This document shows, piece after piece, positions 46,794-55,880 of a DNA stretch of 64,000 nucleotides (within the stretch, counting starts at the first letter, position 1; every line of letters begins with the position of its first letter). This DNA comes from Rosettibacter sp037481715. Its GTDB lineage: Bacteria > Bacteroidota > Ignavibacteria > Ignavibacteriales > Melioribacteraceae. Below the pieces are notes generated by a model. It worked only from the letters and a program-made list of their open reading frames with translations, ran no database searches and was not told the DNA's origin. The position numbers and the translations under genes are program-made. The stretch spans positions 62,001 to 126,000 of the forward strand of contig JBBFLD010000004.1 of the NCBI GenBank assembly GCA_037481715.1, in the 5' to 3' direction.

Positions 46794-47546
46794 TTAAAAA
46801 CTCTTTCTAAAATTTATTTTTATTGCTGCTGGTAAAGTTGAATTTGTTTCTGCACTTACATTCCAACTTACATCATTTGAAATGTTTTTGTTATAAGCAG
46901 AAATTAATCTTACAGCATTAATTGCACTAATTAATCTATTCAATATCAAAGCACCAATTGCAAATCTTACATTGTTATAAGCCTGTTCACTTGAAAGCCA
47001 CATTTGTCGATATTCTTTTCTTTGACTTTCACTTTCCCATTTCCAGTAATCTGCCTTAGGATCATAAACATTATAAAATTCTCTATTCAATTCTTTAACA
47101 CGATTGTATTCATCAACACTTATATAAATTCCAATAGTAGCAAAATAATCCGAATCTTTTCCTTCAAGATTTACTCCGCCTTTCGATTGTGCAAACGATT
47201 TGTAATTATCTTCTTTCCATTTTCCATAAATATTAAATCCTGCAAATACACCCCAGAGAACTCCATCAGTAATTGTAAAATATTTTCCGCTTTCATAATT
47301 GCCAGCATACAACTCACCCATACCTGGAATTAACATCGAAAATAAAATTCCAAGTGCTGGATTCTTTTTTTCTTTTAATTCTATGAAGTTATTCGAAATT
47401 AAACTTCTCTGTTCTTTGCTTTCACTTTGGAATTTTTCAGAATTATTTAGCAGCATTTGATTGCGAAGTTCAAATAAATTTTCTTTCTGAAATGTTTGAG
47501 AAAAAATTGCTGATGAGACAAAGATTAAGAAAAATAATTTTTTCAT
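46794..47546 (-). CDS. Exported DUF5683-like protein
   Basis: A 250-residue protein with a signal peptide (to about 18) and a segment KNPALGILFSMLIPGMGELYAG (about 61-82) rich in glycines and hydrophobics, recalling DUF5683 and similar small inner membrane families of Bacteroidota; another membrane-like stretch lies near 190-215. The resemblance is from memory of the motif, so the family call is tentative. Its start overlaps the mtaB stop by four bases (ATGA), so it is translated with mtaB, although no functional link is evident. Confidence 0.55.
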   Translation of the reverse strand: MKKLFFLIFVSSAIFSQTFQKENLFELRNQMLLNNSEKFQSESKEQRSLISNNFIELKEKKNPALGILFSMLIPGMGELYAGNYESGKYFTITDGVLWGVFAGFNIYGKWKEDNYKSFAQSKGGVNLEGKDSDYFATIGIYISVDEYNRVKELNREFYNVYDPKADYWKWESESQRKEYRQMWLSSEQAYNNVRFAIGALILNRLISAINAVRLISAYNKNISNDVSWNVSAETNSTLPAAIKINFRKSF

Positions 47547-48892
47547 AATTCAACCTGTTTTAGTGATAATTCAGCAGTAGCAATATTCTCATCAACCCCC
47601 GTAACTTTTACATTTGTAAATTGATTAATTAATTGTTCATCAAAAAGAATTTTTATTCTTATGTAATTTGATGAAAATCCTTTCATAAATCCATTGTGAT
47701 TTTCCGCTTCAAAAAGGACTGTTTGTTCACTTCCAATCATTGAACGATAAAATTCATTTCTCTTTTTATCACTTAAAATTCGCAGCATATTATTTCTTTT
47801 CTTTCTTTCAGCAATATCTACTTTTCCCGGCAAATTTATTGCTTTTGTATTTGGTCTTTCTGAATATGTAAACACATGCAAGTAGGCAATTGGTAATTCT
47901 TTTAAGAAATTATAAGTTTCGAGAAAATCATCATAAGTTTCACCTGGAAAACCAACAATCACATCAACACCAACTGCAAGTTCTTTTATCTTATTGACTG
48001 CTTTATAAATTAAATCATGATAATCTTCAACTTTATAACGACGCTGCATCAATCTCAAAATTTTATTGCTTCCGCTTTGAAGAGGAATATGAAGATGATT
48101 ACAAATTTTATTTGTGCCTGCAATTAAATCAATCAAATCATCATTTAATAAATTTGGTTCGATAGAACTTATTCTAATTCGATATTCACCATCAATTTTT
48201 AACATATCATTTAATAAAGAATAAAGATTATAACCGAAAGATTTTCCATAATCTCCAACATTCACCCCGGTTAAAATTATCTCTTTATAATTTGAATCGA
48301 GAAGTTTTTTAAATTCATTTATGATTTCTTCTGGCTTTGCACTTCTGCTCTTCCCTCGAGCAAGTGGAATTGTGCAGAATGAACATTTATAATCGCATCC
48401 ATCTTGAACTTTGAAAAATGCACGAGTTCTGTCGTTTGTTTCTGCAGAGAAGGATGAATAGAATGAATTCAGTTCTTCTGTAGGAGTAACATGAATACAC
48501 GAAAGATTTTTCTTTTCTTCTGTATCAGATGTATTTACTTTCGTGTGATTTTCAAAATCACTGATGTAATTAAAGAGATTAAATTTTTCGTTGCTTCCTA
48601 AAACAGCACTAACTCCCTCAATCTTTGCAATTTCTTCCGGCCTTAACTGAGCATAACATCCGGTAACAATCACGTAGGCATCTGGATTATTTCTCAAAGC
48701 TCGACGCACAATTTGGCGACATTCTCTTTCTGCATTTTCAGTAACACTGCAAGTGTTAACAACATAAACATCAGCGGATTCATTATAATCAACAATATCA
48801 AAACCTCTTTTCAAAAATTGTTCGCTGATTGTTGTTGTTTCAGAAAAATTTAATTTACATCCTAATGTGTAGAATGCAACTTTTTTATTCAT
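47543..48892 (-). CDS. mtaB: tRNA (t6A37) methylthiotransferase
   Basis: MtaB is a radical-SAM enzyme that adds a methylthio group to t6A at position 37 of ANN-decoding tRNAs. The 449 residues have the N-terminal UPF0004 domain with VAFYTLGCKLN, the cysteines for the second Fe-S cluster, the radical-SAM motif CDYKCSFC (CxxxCxxC), the PGETYDDF region and a C-terminal TRAM-like segment. This distinguishes it from MiaB by the first cysteine context. It begins the mtaB-DUF5683 pair. Confidence 0.93.
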   Translation of the reverse strand: MNKKVAFYTLGCKLNFSETTTISEQFLKRGFDIVDYNESADVYVVNTCSVTENAERECRQIVRRALRNNPDAYVIVTGCYAQLRPEEIAKIEGVSAVLGSNEKFNLFNYISDFENHTKVNTSDTEEKKNLSCIHVTPTEELNSFYSSFSAETNDRTRAFFKVQDGCDYKCSFCTIPLARGKSRSAKPEEIINEFKKLLDSNYKEIILTGVNVGDYGKSFGYNLYSLLNDMLKIDGEYRIRISSIEPNLLNDDLIDLIAGTNKICNHLHIPLQSGSNKILRLMQRRYKVEDYHDLIYKAVNKIKELAVGVDVIVGFPGETYDDFLETYNFLKELPIAYLHVFTYSERPNTKAINLPGKVDIAERKKRNNMLRILSDKKRNEFYRSMIGSEQTVLFEAENHNGFMKGFSSNYIRIKILFDEQLINQFTNVKVTGVDENIATAELSLKQVEL

Positions 48893-48971
48893 AAAGAAAA
48901 CTTTCTAAATATTATAAAATCAATTAATAAATTATATAGAATAATAATCAAATCAAGATTAAAATAATAAA

Positions 48972-49013
48972 CGGGCTGAGTTTTATTCAATACATGAATA
49001 AATCTGCAGCCCG
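48972..49013 (-). terminator. Intrinsic terminator after rpsA
   Basis: CGGGCTG (48972-48978) pairs with CAGCCCG (49007-49013) and the inner TTTATTCA/TGAATAAA extends the stem, giving a long, strong hairpin. On the minus strand it is followed by TTTATTATTTT. It lies 23 bases beyond the rpsA stop. Confidence 0.85.
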
Positions 49014-49035
49014 AATATTAACTTGAACTGAATTT

Positions 49036-50871
49036 TTATTCAGACTTTTGTTCTTCCTGTTTTGGAGTTTCAGTCTGTGGCGGCTGAGGAGGTGCTGGTG
49101 GAACTTTATCATCATATAAATTAAAGTCGGATGAATCAAATTTACCTGCATCAGCCTGTCTAATATCTTCTATTGTAACTTTATCAAGTTTATGTTTGGT
49201 TATATATTCAAGAATTTCATCATCAGATTTTTCTTTCAATACAGCAAGTGCACTTAAGACTATCTTTTTATTTTCTTTATCGAATTCAACTACTTTCAGT
49301 TCAAGTGTTGTTCCGATTGGGAAGCAGTAAGATAAATTTTTTATCTTCGAAGTTGATAATTGAGTTGCAGGAATAAATCCATCAACACCGAGCGGCAGTT
49401 CTGCAATTAATCCTTTTTCAATAATTCGAACAACTTTACCTTCTGTAACTTTTCCAACAGAATAAACAGATTCAAAACCATCCCATGGATTTGGATTAAT
49501 TTGCTTATGTCCAAGAGATATTTTCCTTTGTTCAGTATCAACACTAAGAACAACTACATCAATTTTTTCGCCTTTCTTTACAACTTCACCAGGATGACGA
49601 ATTTTCTTTGTCCATGATAAATCTGAAATGTGAATCAATCCATCAATACCAGGTTCAAGTTCAACAAATACACCAAAGTTTGTGAGATTTCTTGCAATTC
49701 CAGTATGACGAGAACCAACAGGATATTTTTTAACAATGTCCTGCCATGGGTCTGGTGTTAATTGTTTCATACCAAGAGAAATTTTCTTTTCTTCTTTATC
49801 AAGACTCAAAATTACTGCTTCAACAACTTGTCCCATTGATACAAATTGAGAAGGATGACTTATATGTTGAGTCCAGCTCATTTCGGAAATATGAATTAAT
49901 CCTTCAATTCCTTTTTCAATTTCAATGAATGCGCCATAATCTGTAAGAGAAACAACGCGACCTGATACTTTATCTCCAACTTTATATTTCTCATCAATAT
50001 TTTCCCATGGATGAGGTTGAAGTTGTTTTAAGCTGAGAGAAATTCTTTTCTTTTCTTTATCGTAATCAGTTACAACAACTTTTATTTTTTCGTCAAGCTT
50101 AACAACTTCGCTTGGATGATTAATTCTACCCCAGCTTAAATCAGTAATATGAATCAAGCCGTCAACGCCATTTAAGTCGACAAATACACCAAAGTCTGTA
50201 ATTGCCTTAACTGTTCCTTCAAGAACCTGACCTTTCTCAAGTTTTTCAAGGATTTCTTTTCTCTGGTCTGCAATAGTTTCCTCAATTAACACTTTATGAG
50301 AAACAACAATATTTTCTGCAGCTTCGTTAACTTTAACAATTTTAAAGTCCATAGTTTTGCCAACATAAGCATCAAAATCTCTAACTGGCCGAATATCAAT
50401 TTGTGAACCTGGTAAAAATGCTTCGATGCCCATAAGGTCAACAACCATACCACCTTTAATTCTCTTAAGAATTTTTCCCTGAAGAACTTTGTCGTTTTTA
50501 TAAGCATCCATAACATTAGCCCAGATTTTGAGGAAATCAGCTCTCTTTTTGCTGAGAACAAGATTTCCTTCTTCGTCTTCAACACTTTCTATTACAATAT
50601 CAATCTTAGAACCGATTTTGATTTCTTCAGTTGAGTTGAATTCTGATTTCGGAATTGTACCATCAGATTTAAATCCTACATCGACAACAACATTATCTCC
50701 GTCAATTCCTACAATTGTCCCTTGAATAATTTCACCTTCCTTAATATCACGGAAGGATTCTGAGTAAAGTTTTGATAATTGTTCAAGTTCTTCTGGTGAA
50801 TAGTCTTCAGTATTTACGAACTTAGCCTGTTCATTAAGTTTTTGCATTGTATCTTTTTGTAAATCGGACAT
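49036..50871 (-). CDS. rpsA: 30S ribosomal protein S1
   Basis: S1 binds mRNA at the small subunit and helps start translation. The 611-residue protein shows six S1 repeats, starting near EGEIIQGTIVG, DKVLQGKILKR, KGQVLEGTVKA, KVGDKVSGRVV, PVGSRHTGIAR and SVGKVTEGKVV, the full bacterial set, and ends in an acidic/proline-rich tail. A very strong Shine-Dalgarno (GGAGGA) precedes the ATG. cmk lies just upstream, the classical cmk-rpsA order. Nested hairpins in the 103-base gap (50910-50968) may regulate it. Confidence 0.97.
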   Translation of the reverse strand: MSDLQKDTMQKLNEQAKFVNTEDYSPEELEQLSKLYSESFRDIKEGEIIQGTIVGIDGDNVVVDVGFKSDGTIPKSEFNSTEEIKIGSKIDIVIESVEDEEGNLVLSKKRADFLKIWANVMDAYKNDKVLQGKILKRIKGGMVVDLMGIEAFLPGSQIDIRPVRDFDAYVGKTMDFKIVKVNEAAENIVVSHKVLIEETIADQRKEILEKLEKGQVLEGTVKAITDFGVFVDLNGVDGLIHITDLSWGRINHPSEVVKLDEKIKVVVTDYDKEKKRISLSLKQLQPHPWENIDEKYKVGDKVSGRVVSLTDYGAFIEIEKGIEGLIHISEMSWTQHISHPSQFVSMGQVVEAVILSLDKEEKKISLGMKQLTPDPWQDIVKKYPVGSRHTGIARNLTNFGVFVELEPGIDGLIHISDLSWTKKIRHPGEVVKKGEKIDVVVLSVDTEQRKISLGHKQINPNPWDGFESVYSVGKVTEGKVVRIIEKGLIAELPLGVDGFIPATQLSTSKIKNLSYCFPIGTTLELKVVEFDKENKKIVLSALAVLKEKSDDEILEYITKHKLDKVTIEDIRQADAGKFDSSDFNLYDDKVPPAPPQPPQTETPKQEEQKSE

Positions 50872-50909
50872 TAGTCCTCCTACTTTAATTTTACTGCTTA
50901 CGTCTTTCC

Positions 50910-50968
50910 GCCATCAAAGAAAGCCGCTGCAGCTTTTTTTAATTACACATTAGTTATTTACTGATGGC
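50910..50968 (-). promoter_or_regulatory. Structured rpsA leader
   Basis: Between cmk and rpsA the minus strand can form an outer stem GCCATCA/TGATGGC (50968-50962 with 50916-50910; 7 bp) enclosing an inner hairpin AAAGC-TGCAGCG-GCTTT. In Escherichia coli S1 represses its own structured leader; a similar role here is inference. The inner hairpin with its T-rich tail could also act as a terminator. Confidence 0.4.
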
Positions 50969-50974
50969 AAAAAC

Positions 50975-51670
50975 TTAGTAATTAATTTCAATTCCTTTGC
51001 TTTGTAAAACTTCGTTTACTTTTGCAAGCAAAAATTCCAAATCTTGTTCTGGAGTAAAGCCTGTATTATCAAACTCAATAGCATCATCTGCTTTTTTAAG
51101 AGGAGAAACTTTTCGTCCGCTGTCTATTTTATCTCTTTTTTCTAGATTTGCTTTAACTTCTTCAAAAGTAATTGGAATATTTTTTTCCTGATATTCTTTA
51201 AATCGTCTTTGTGCTCTTGCATCAAGAGATGCAGTTAGAAAAATTTTTACATCGGCATCAGGAAATACAACTGTTGTAACATCTCTTCCTTCTGCAATAA
51301 CATTTCCTTTGCTTCCAATCGACTTCTGAATTTTTACCATTTCTTCTCTTACTTCTGGTATAGCACTAATCTCACTAACTTTAGAGTTGACTTCAGCACT
51401 TCGAATTTTATCTGTCACTTCTACATCATCCACAAAAACTCTTGTTACACCATCTTCGAATCTCAAATTCAATTTAATCTTTTTTGTCATCTCAATAACA
51501 GCATTAACATCATCAGCAATACCTTTCTGAAGCGCCATAAAAGTTATGGCACGATACATTGCGCCAGTATCCAGATAGTTAAATCCAAGTTTTTTTGCCA
51601 GATTTTTAGCAGCAGTGGATTTGCCTGAACCAGCAGGACCGTCTATTGCTATTATAATTTTCTTCAACAT
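50975..51670 (-). CDS. cmk: Cytidylate kinase
   Basis: Cmk phosphorylates CMP and dCMP in the cytoplasm. The 231 residues have the P-loop GPAGSGKSTAAKNLA (about 11-25) and the CMP-binding stretches YLDTGAMYRA, EGRDVTTVVFPDADVK and RRFKEYQEKN. The ATG at 51670 has no obvious Shine-Dalgarno. It lies 41 bases after panD and upstream of rpsA, so it may be the hinge between the CoA and ribosomal genes. Confidence 0.95.
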   Translation of the reverse strand: MLKKIIIAIDGPAGSGKSTAAKNLAKKLGFNYLDTGAMYRAITFMALQKGIADDVNAVIEMTKKIKLNLRFEDGVTRVFVDDVEVTDKIRSAEVNSKVSEISAIPEVREEMVKIQKSIGSKGNVIAEGRDVTTVVFPDADVKIFLTASLDARAQRRFKEYQEKNIPITFEEVKANLEKRDKIDSGRKVSPLKKADDAIEFDNTGFTPEQDLEFLLAKVNEVLQSKGIEINY

Positions 51671-51710
51671 TGGGTTACAAAAATAGGAAAAGAGATTAGA
51701 TGCCGCAAAT

Positions 51711-52076
51711 TTAAAACATAATTTTTTCTTCGGATTTTATAATATGATTTTGATTATCAACCATTACAATTCTGGGCGAATAATTCTTGAGTTCCTCTTC
51801 TGAATAATTTGCATAACTGGCAATTATTATCAAATCCCCTATTTGAGCCAGACGGGCAGCAGCTCCATTTAATATTATTTCTCCATCCTTACCATAAATT
51901 ACATAAGTAGAAAAACGAGCTCCATTATTGATGTTATAGATATCTACTTTTTCATATTCCAAAATATCAGCTTGCTCACATAAACATTTATCAATAGTTA
52001 TTGAACCTTCATAGTTTAAGTTGGCATCTGTTACAACTGCTCTATGAATTTTTGATTTTAACATCTCTCTTATCAT
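51711..52076 (-). CDS. panD: Aspartate 1-decarboxylase precursor
   Basis: PanD makes beta-alanine from aspartate for pantothenate synthesis. It is a pyruvoyl enzyme that cleaves itself at Gly-Ser: the site is seen in NYEGSITID (about residues 21-29). The 121 residues match the family. GGAGG precedes its ATG within the end of coaX (TAATG overlap), so both are translated together. It supplies one of the two substrates of PanC, whose gene is in the same cluster. Confidence 0.96.
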   Translation of the reverse strand: MIREMLKSKIHRAVVTDANLNYEGSITIDKCLCEQADILEYEKVDIYNINNGARFSTYVIYGKDGEIILNGAAARLAQIGDLIIIASYANYSEEELKNYSPRIVMVDNQNHIIKSEEKIMF

Positions 52077-52861
52077 TATTGCACCTCCTTTTCTCTGTTC
52101 ATATTAAATGCTAAATATAAACCATCAAGAACAAGTGTTGGAATCATAATATCAAATAATTTTGCTGATTCAAAAAGTCGTGAAAAACCACCTGTGCCAA
52201 TAACAACAGGTGTCTCATCTTTAAATGCTTCATCAATTATTCTTGCTTTCAATTCTTTGACCATTCCAATTTGACCAAAGTATAATCCAGATTGAATGCT
52301 TTCAACTGTTGAACGACCTATAACTTCATTCATTTCTTTTATTTCTACTGTTGGAAGTTGAGCAGTTTTACTTTCAAGTGCTTCCATAGAAATTTTTATT
52401 CCAGGCAGAATTATTCCTCCAAGATATTCCTTGTTCTTGCTGATTACACAAAAAGTTGTTGCAGTTCCAAAGTCGACCACTATCAAATTTTTATTTGGAA
52501 AAATATTTACAGCTGCAATTGCATTTGCAATTCTATCTGCACCAACTTCAAGTGGATTTCTGTATTTAATTTTTAATCCTGTTTTAACCCCTGGTTTTAG
52601 AAAAAATGGTTCTTTGTTAAAATATTTCACACAGCCTGCTCTTAATGAATGATTCAAATCGGGCACTACACTGCATATTGAAATGCCTGAAATTTTTTCC
52701 GGCTCTACATTATTTTCTCTTAAAACATTTTTCAGAAAAATTCCAATTTCATCCGAAGAAAATTCCTGCCGTGATGTTTTTCTAAATTGAAGTATTAATT
52801 CATTATTTCGAAATACTCCACCATGAATTTGAGTGTTACCAACATCAATACAGAGAATCAT
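52076..52861 (-). CDS. coaX: Type III pantothenate kinase
   Basis: CoaX phosphorylates pantothenate, the first step from vitamin B5 to CoA, and is not feedback-inhibited by CoA like CoaA. The 261 residues begin MILCIDVGNTQIHGGVF (ASKHA-type phosphate 1 motif) and include the GADRIANA and VDFGTATTF motifs and a C-terminal ADP-binding region. Its ATG overlaps the coaBC stop by four bases and its stop overlaps the panD start by one base. Confidence 0.95.
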   Translation of the reverse strand: MILCIDVGNTQIHGGVFRNNELILQFRKTSRQEFSSDEIGIFLKNVLRENNVEPEKISGISICSVVPDLNHSLRAGCVKYFNKEPFFLKPGVKTGLKIKYRNPLEVGADRIANAIAAVNIFPNKNLIVVDFGTATTFCVISKNKEYLGGIILPGIKISMEALESKTAQLPTVEIKEMNEVIGRSTVESIQSGLYFGQIGMVKELKARIIDEAFKDETPVVIGTGGFSRLFESAKLFDIMIPTLVLDGLYLAFNMNREKEVQ

Positions 52862-54093
52862 AAATTATCTCCTGCTTTCTGATAAATTATTTCTTCAATT
52901 TTTTGTGAAAGTTCATTTACAGTTTCTACAGAAATTCTATTCATTTCCTTATCATAAATATTGAAATGTTTTTGAACATTATTTTCACGATTAGTTAAAT
53001 CATTGTTTATCACCAAATTGCAGTTTGATTGTGCAAAACATTTTTTAACAGCATTTATTCTTTCTTCTTCATTGAAAGTGTTTGTAAACTTGAATGCAAC
53101 AAGAAATAAATTTTTGTTCTTTGAATAATTTTTTATTCTATCAAGAATTTTGAAATTTCTTTTAAGATATAATACAATTTCATCATAGCCTGAGTTAATT
53201 TTTGAATTTAATGGAACAGAATATTTTTCATTATTCAGTTCAATTATCACTGGTGAGTAATCGCTTACAGCAGCATTGTGAATTACAACATCAAAATTTT
53301 CATTGCCCAGCAGATTTTGAATTTTATCGTTCAAATCATTGAAATTCGTGAATGAAATTAAATTGCATGAAAGTGAAGGAATTTTTGCATCAATTGAATG
53401 AAGATAAGTAACATCATAATTTTTACGAATGAAAAATTCAGCAATTTGAGATGCAGTATTTCCAGTGCTCAGGTTCGAAATAAATCTTATGCCGTCAATA
53501 TTTTCTTTTGTGCCGCCTGCTGTAATCAAAATCTTTAATTTTTTTTCAGAACTTTTGCTCAAGGATTTTATGAGATAATCATAAATTTCATCAGGCTCCA
53601 GTAGTTTTCCTTTGCCAGTATCACCGCATGCTAAATAACCTTCTGCCGTTGGTAAAATTACAGCTCCCCATTCTCTTAATTTTTGTAATGATAATTTTGT
53701 TGCTGGATGTTCATACATATTTGTATTCATTGCAGGAGCAATCAGAAATGGTTTTGACCAATCATGTGCAAGAAAAAGTGATGTTAAAAGGTTATCAGCA
53801 ATTCCAGCTGCAAATTTATTGATAGTATTTGCAGAAGCTGGACATACAATTACTGCATCAGCCCACTTTACAAGATTAATATGGCTCATCATTTCACCGC
53901 TTTGAAAAATATCAACATAAACAGGATTTCCAGTTAATCCCTCGAGAGTAGCTGAGCCAATAAATTTTAATGCACCTTCAGTTGCTACTACTTTAACTTC
54001 AAAACCATTTTGAACAAGTTTTGAAATTAAGTAGGCACTTTTATAAGCTGCAATTGAGCCTGTTATTCCAAATAAAATTTTATAGTCTGACAT
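52858..54093 (-). CDS. coaBC: Bifunctional phosphopantothenoylcysteine decarboxylase/synthetase
   Basis: One protein for two CoA steps: adding cysteine to phosphopantothenate (CoaB) and decarboxylating the product (CoaC). From the ATG at 54093 it has 411 residues. The N-terminal flavin-dependent decarboxylase shows GITGSIAAYK, PAMNTNMYEHPA and the ACGDTGKGK flap with the active cysteine; the synthetase half starts near residue 188 with LITAGGTKENIDGIRFISNLSTG and its NxxK-type region. The reading from a TTG at 54099 adds two residues and is rejected. The start overlaps panC by 14 bases. Confidence 0.95.
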   Translation of the reverse strand: MSDYKILFGITGSIAAYKSAYLISKLVQNGFEVKVVATEGALKFIGSATLEGLTGNPVYVDIFQSGEMMSHINLVKWADAVIVCPASANTINKFAAGIADNLLTSLFLAHDWSKPFLIAPAMNTNMYEHPATKLSLQKLREWGAVILPTAEGYLACGDTGKGKLLEPDEIYDYLIKSLSKSSEKKLKILITAGGTKENIDGIRFISNLSTGNTASQIAEFFIRKNYDVTYLHSIDAKIPSLSCNLISFTNFNDLNDKIQNLLGNENFDVVIHNAAVSDYSPVIIELNNEKYSVPLNSKINSGYDEIVLYLKRNFKILDRIKNYSKNKNLFLVAFKFTNTFNEEERINAVKKCFAQSNCNLVINNDLTNRENNVQKHFNIYDKEMNRISVETVNELSQKIEEIIYQKAGDNL

Positions 54094-54844
54094 TGTCAAT
54101 TAACCTCACTTTTCCAATATGAACTGCTCCAAATCTTCGTCCTTCAAGTTCTTCGATATAATCTACTTTGAAACCAAGTTCTTCAAGTTCTTTTCTGATT
54201 TCTTCATTTGATTTGTAAGACATTAATAATCTTGGAAAATTTAGTGCTAACTTTCTTTCTTCTTCTGATAACAAAAGATTTCTCGAACTCATTGCAAGAC
54301 CATCTTCATCACGAACAGTTGGGCATGGAATAATTTCTATATCCATAAAAAATGCTTTGCACATTCCATCAATTAATTTGAGTTGCTGATAATCTTTTTC
54401 ACCAAAGTATGCTCTGTTTGGTCGAATTATATTAAAAAGTTTCATTACAATTGTCAGCACTCCTTCAAAGTGTCCGGGACGAAATGCACCACATAATTTT
54501 TTACTGAAGTCTGTTTCAATAACTCTATACTTGTAGTTGTCTTGATAGATTTCATCATACTCAGGATAAAATAGAAAATCAACTTTGTGATTTTTTAATA
54601 TCTCAAAATCTTCCTGAAAAGTTCGCGGATAATTTCTCAAATCATTAGGGTCGTTAAATTGAGTTGGATTAACAAAAATACTTACAACAGAAATGTCATT
54701 CTCATTTACACATTTTTCGATTAAAGAAACATGACCTTTATGCAGAGCTCCCATAGTTGGGACAAACCCGATTATTTTGTTCTTGAGTTCATCTGAATTT
54801 CTTATTTCTTTCCATTCAGAAATTTTTTTGATTACTCTTGTCAT
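54080..54844 (-). CDS. panC: Pantothenate synthetase
   Basis: PanC joins pantoate and beta-alanine using ATP. The 254 residues hold the HIGH-like GALHKGH (about 32-38), the KDYQQLKLI segment and the PCPTVRDEDGLAMSSRN loop. The protein is somewhat shorter than the typical 280 residues, lacking part of the C-terminal region. Its ATG at 54844 shares one base with the panB stop (TGATG), and its 3' end overlaps the coaBC start, so the cluster is co-translated. Confidence 0.94.
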   Translation of the reverse strand: MTRVIKKISEWKEIRNSDELKNKIIGFVPTMGALHKGHVSLIEKCVNENDISVVSIFVNPTQFNDPNDLRNYPRTFQEDFEILKNHKVDFLFYPEYDEIYQDNYKYRVIETDFSKKLCGAFRPGHFEGVLTIVMKLFNIIRPNRAYFGEKDYQQLKLIDGMCKAFFMDIEIIPCPTVRDEDGLAMSSRNLLLSEEERKLALNFPRLLMSYKSNEEIRKELEELGFKVDYIEELEGRRFGAVHIGKVRLIDNVRL

Positions 54845-55632
54845 CAATAACTCTCATCTTTGTTTGGATAATTTTGATTTTTTACATCATCATTAAATTT
54901 ATTTAATGAATTCAAAATCAATTCGAAGCCATCAAGATATTTGCGTAAAAATTTTGGTTGAAAATCTTTTGACATTCCAAGCAAATCCTGGAGAACTAAA
55001 ATTTGTCCATCAGTAAAAGGACCAGCTCCAATTCCAATAGTTGGGATTGACAATTCTTTTGTGATTTTAGCAGACAATTCAGATGGCATCATTTCAAGAA
55101 CAATTGAAAAGCAGCCTGCATCTTCAAGTTTTTTTGCATCATCAAAAAATTTTTCTGCAGCTTGTTCATCTTTTCCCTGCAGTTTGTATCCTCCAAATTG
55201 ATGAACAAATTGTGGAGTTAATCCAATATGTCCCATAACAGGTATTCCAGATTTAACCACAAATTGAATTAAATCAATATTATCATCAGCACCTTCAATT
55301 TTTACTGCTTGAGCACCTGCTTTCATTAATTTATCAATTGATTCCATCAAAAAACTAATCCCCTTTCGATTAGATAAAAATGGAAGGTCTGAAATCAACA
55401 ATTTATTTTTTAATCCCCGCCTGACTGCTGCAGTATGATAACACATCATTTCAATTTCTGCATTTATTGTTGTTTCAAATCCATGCATTACCATGGCTGC
55501 ACTGTCTCCAACAAGAACTGCATCGATATCACTTTCATCAATTATTTTTGCTGACCAATAATCATAACAAGTAACCATAGAAATTTTTTTGCCAATACTT
55601 TTCAGCTTTTTAAATTCATTTATAGTTTTCAT
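54844..55632 (-). CDS. panB: 3-methyl-2-oxobutanoate hydroxymethyltransferase
   Basis: PanB makes ketopantoate, the first committed intermediate of pantothenate. The 262 residues have VLVGDSAAMVMHG, AQAVKIEGAD and MGHIGLTPQ, the metal and substrate-binding segments of the family, plus IGIGAGPFTDGQ near residue 199. It starts the panB-panC-coaBC-coaX-panD cluster. No panE (ketopantoate reductase) is visible in the window, nor coaD or coaE. Confidence 0.96.
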   Translation of the reverse strand: MKTINEFKKLKSIGKKISMVTCYDYWSAKIIDESDIDAVLVGDSAAMVMHGFETTINAEIEMMCYHTAAVRRGLKNKLLISDLPFLSNRKGISFLMESIDKLMKAGAQAVKIEGADDNIDLIQFVVKSGIPVMGHIGLTPQFVHQFGGYKLQGKDEQAAEKFFDDAKKLEDAGCFSIVLEMMPSELSAKITKELSIPTIGIGAGPFTDGQILVLQDLLGMSKDFQPKFLRKYLDGFELILNSLNKFNDDVKNQNYPNKDESY

Positions 55633-55880
55633 TTTTACTTCACCTTAGAAACAAATAGAGAATTAGAAAACAGGATTGATAAATGGAAATGATAATTAAG
55701 AATGGGGTTGAAATTGGATATTGAAAAAAAGAAAAACTTTGAAATTTGTTTTGGTACCTGTCTCATCGATCAAGTCCTGCATTGTAAATTTATTTGAATT
55801 AATGTAACCGTTCTATATAAAGAATCGGTTCATTTTATATGTAACAAAAATAACACTTCAAAAATAATTTTACTAAAAAT

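Noticed and set aside
55696..55782. 28-codon frame (MQDLIDETGTK...) on the minus strand
   Set aside because: No Shine-Dalgarno, no recognisable homologue and too short to call; kept only as an observation in the findings.
55845..55866. Two TATTTTTG boxes on the minus strand ahead of panB
   Set aside because: They match TAnnTTTG, but both lie far (over 200 bases) from the panB start and have poor -35 partners at 17 bases.
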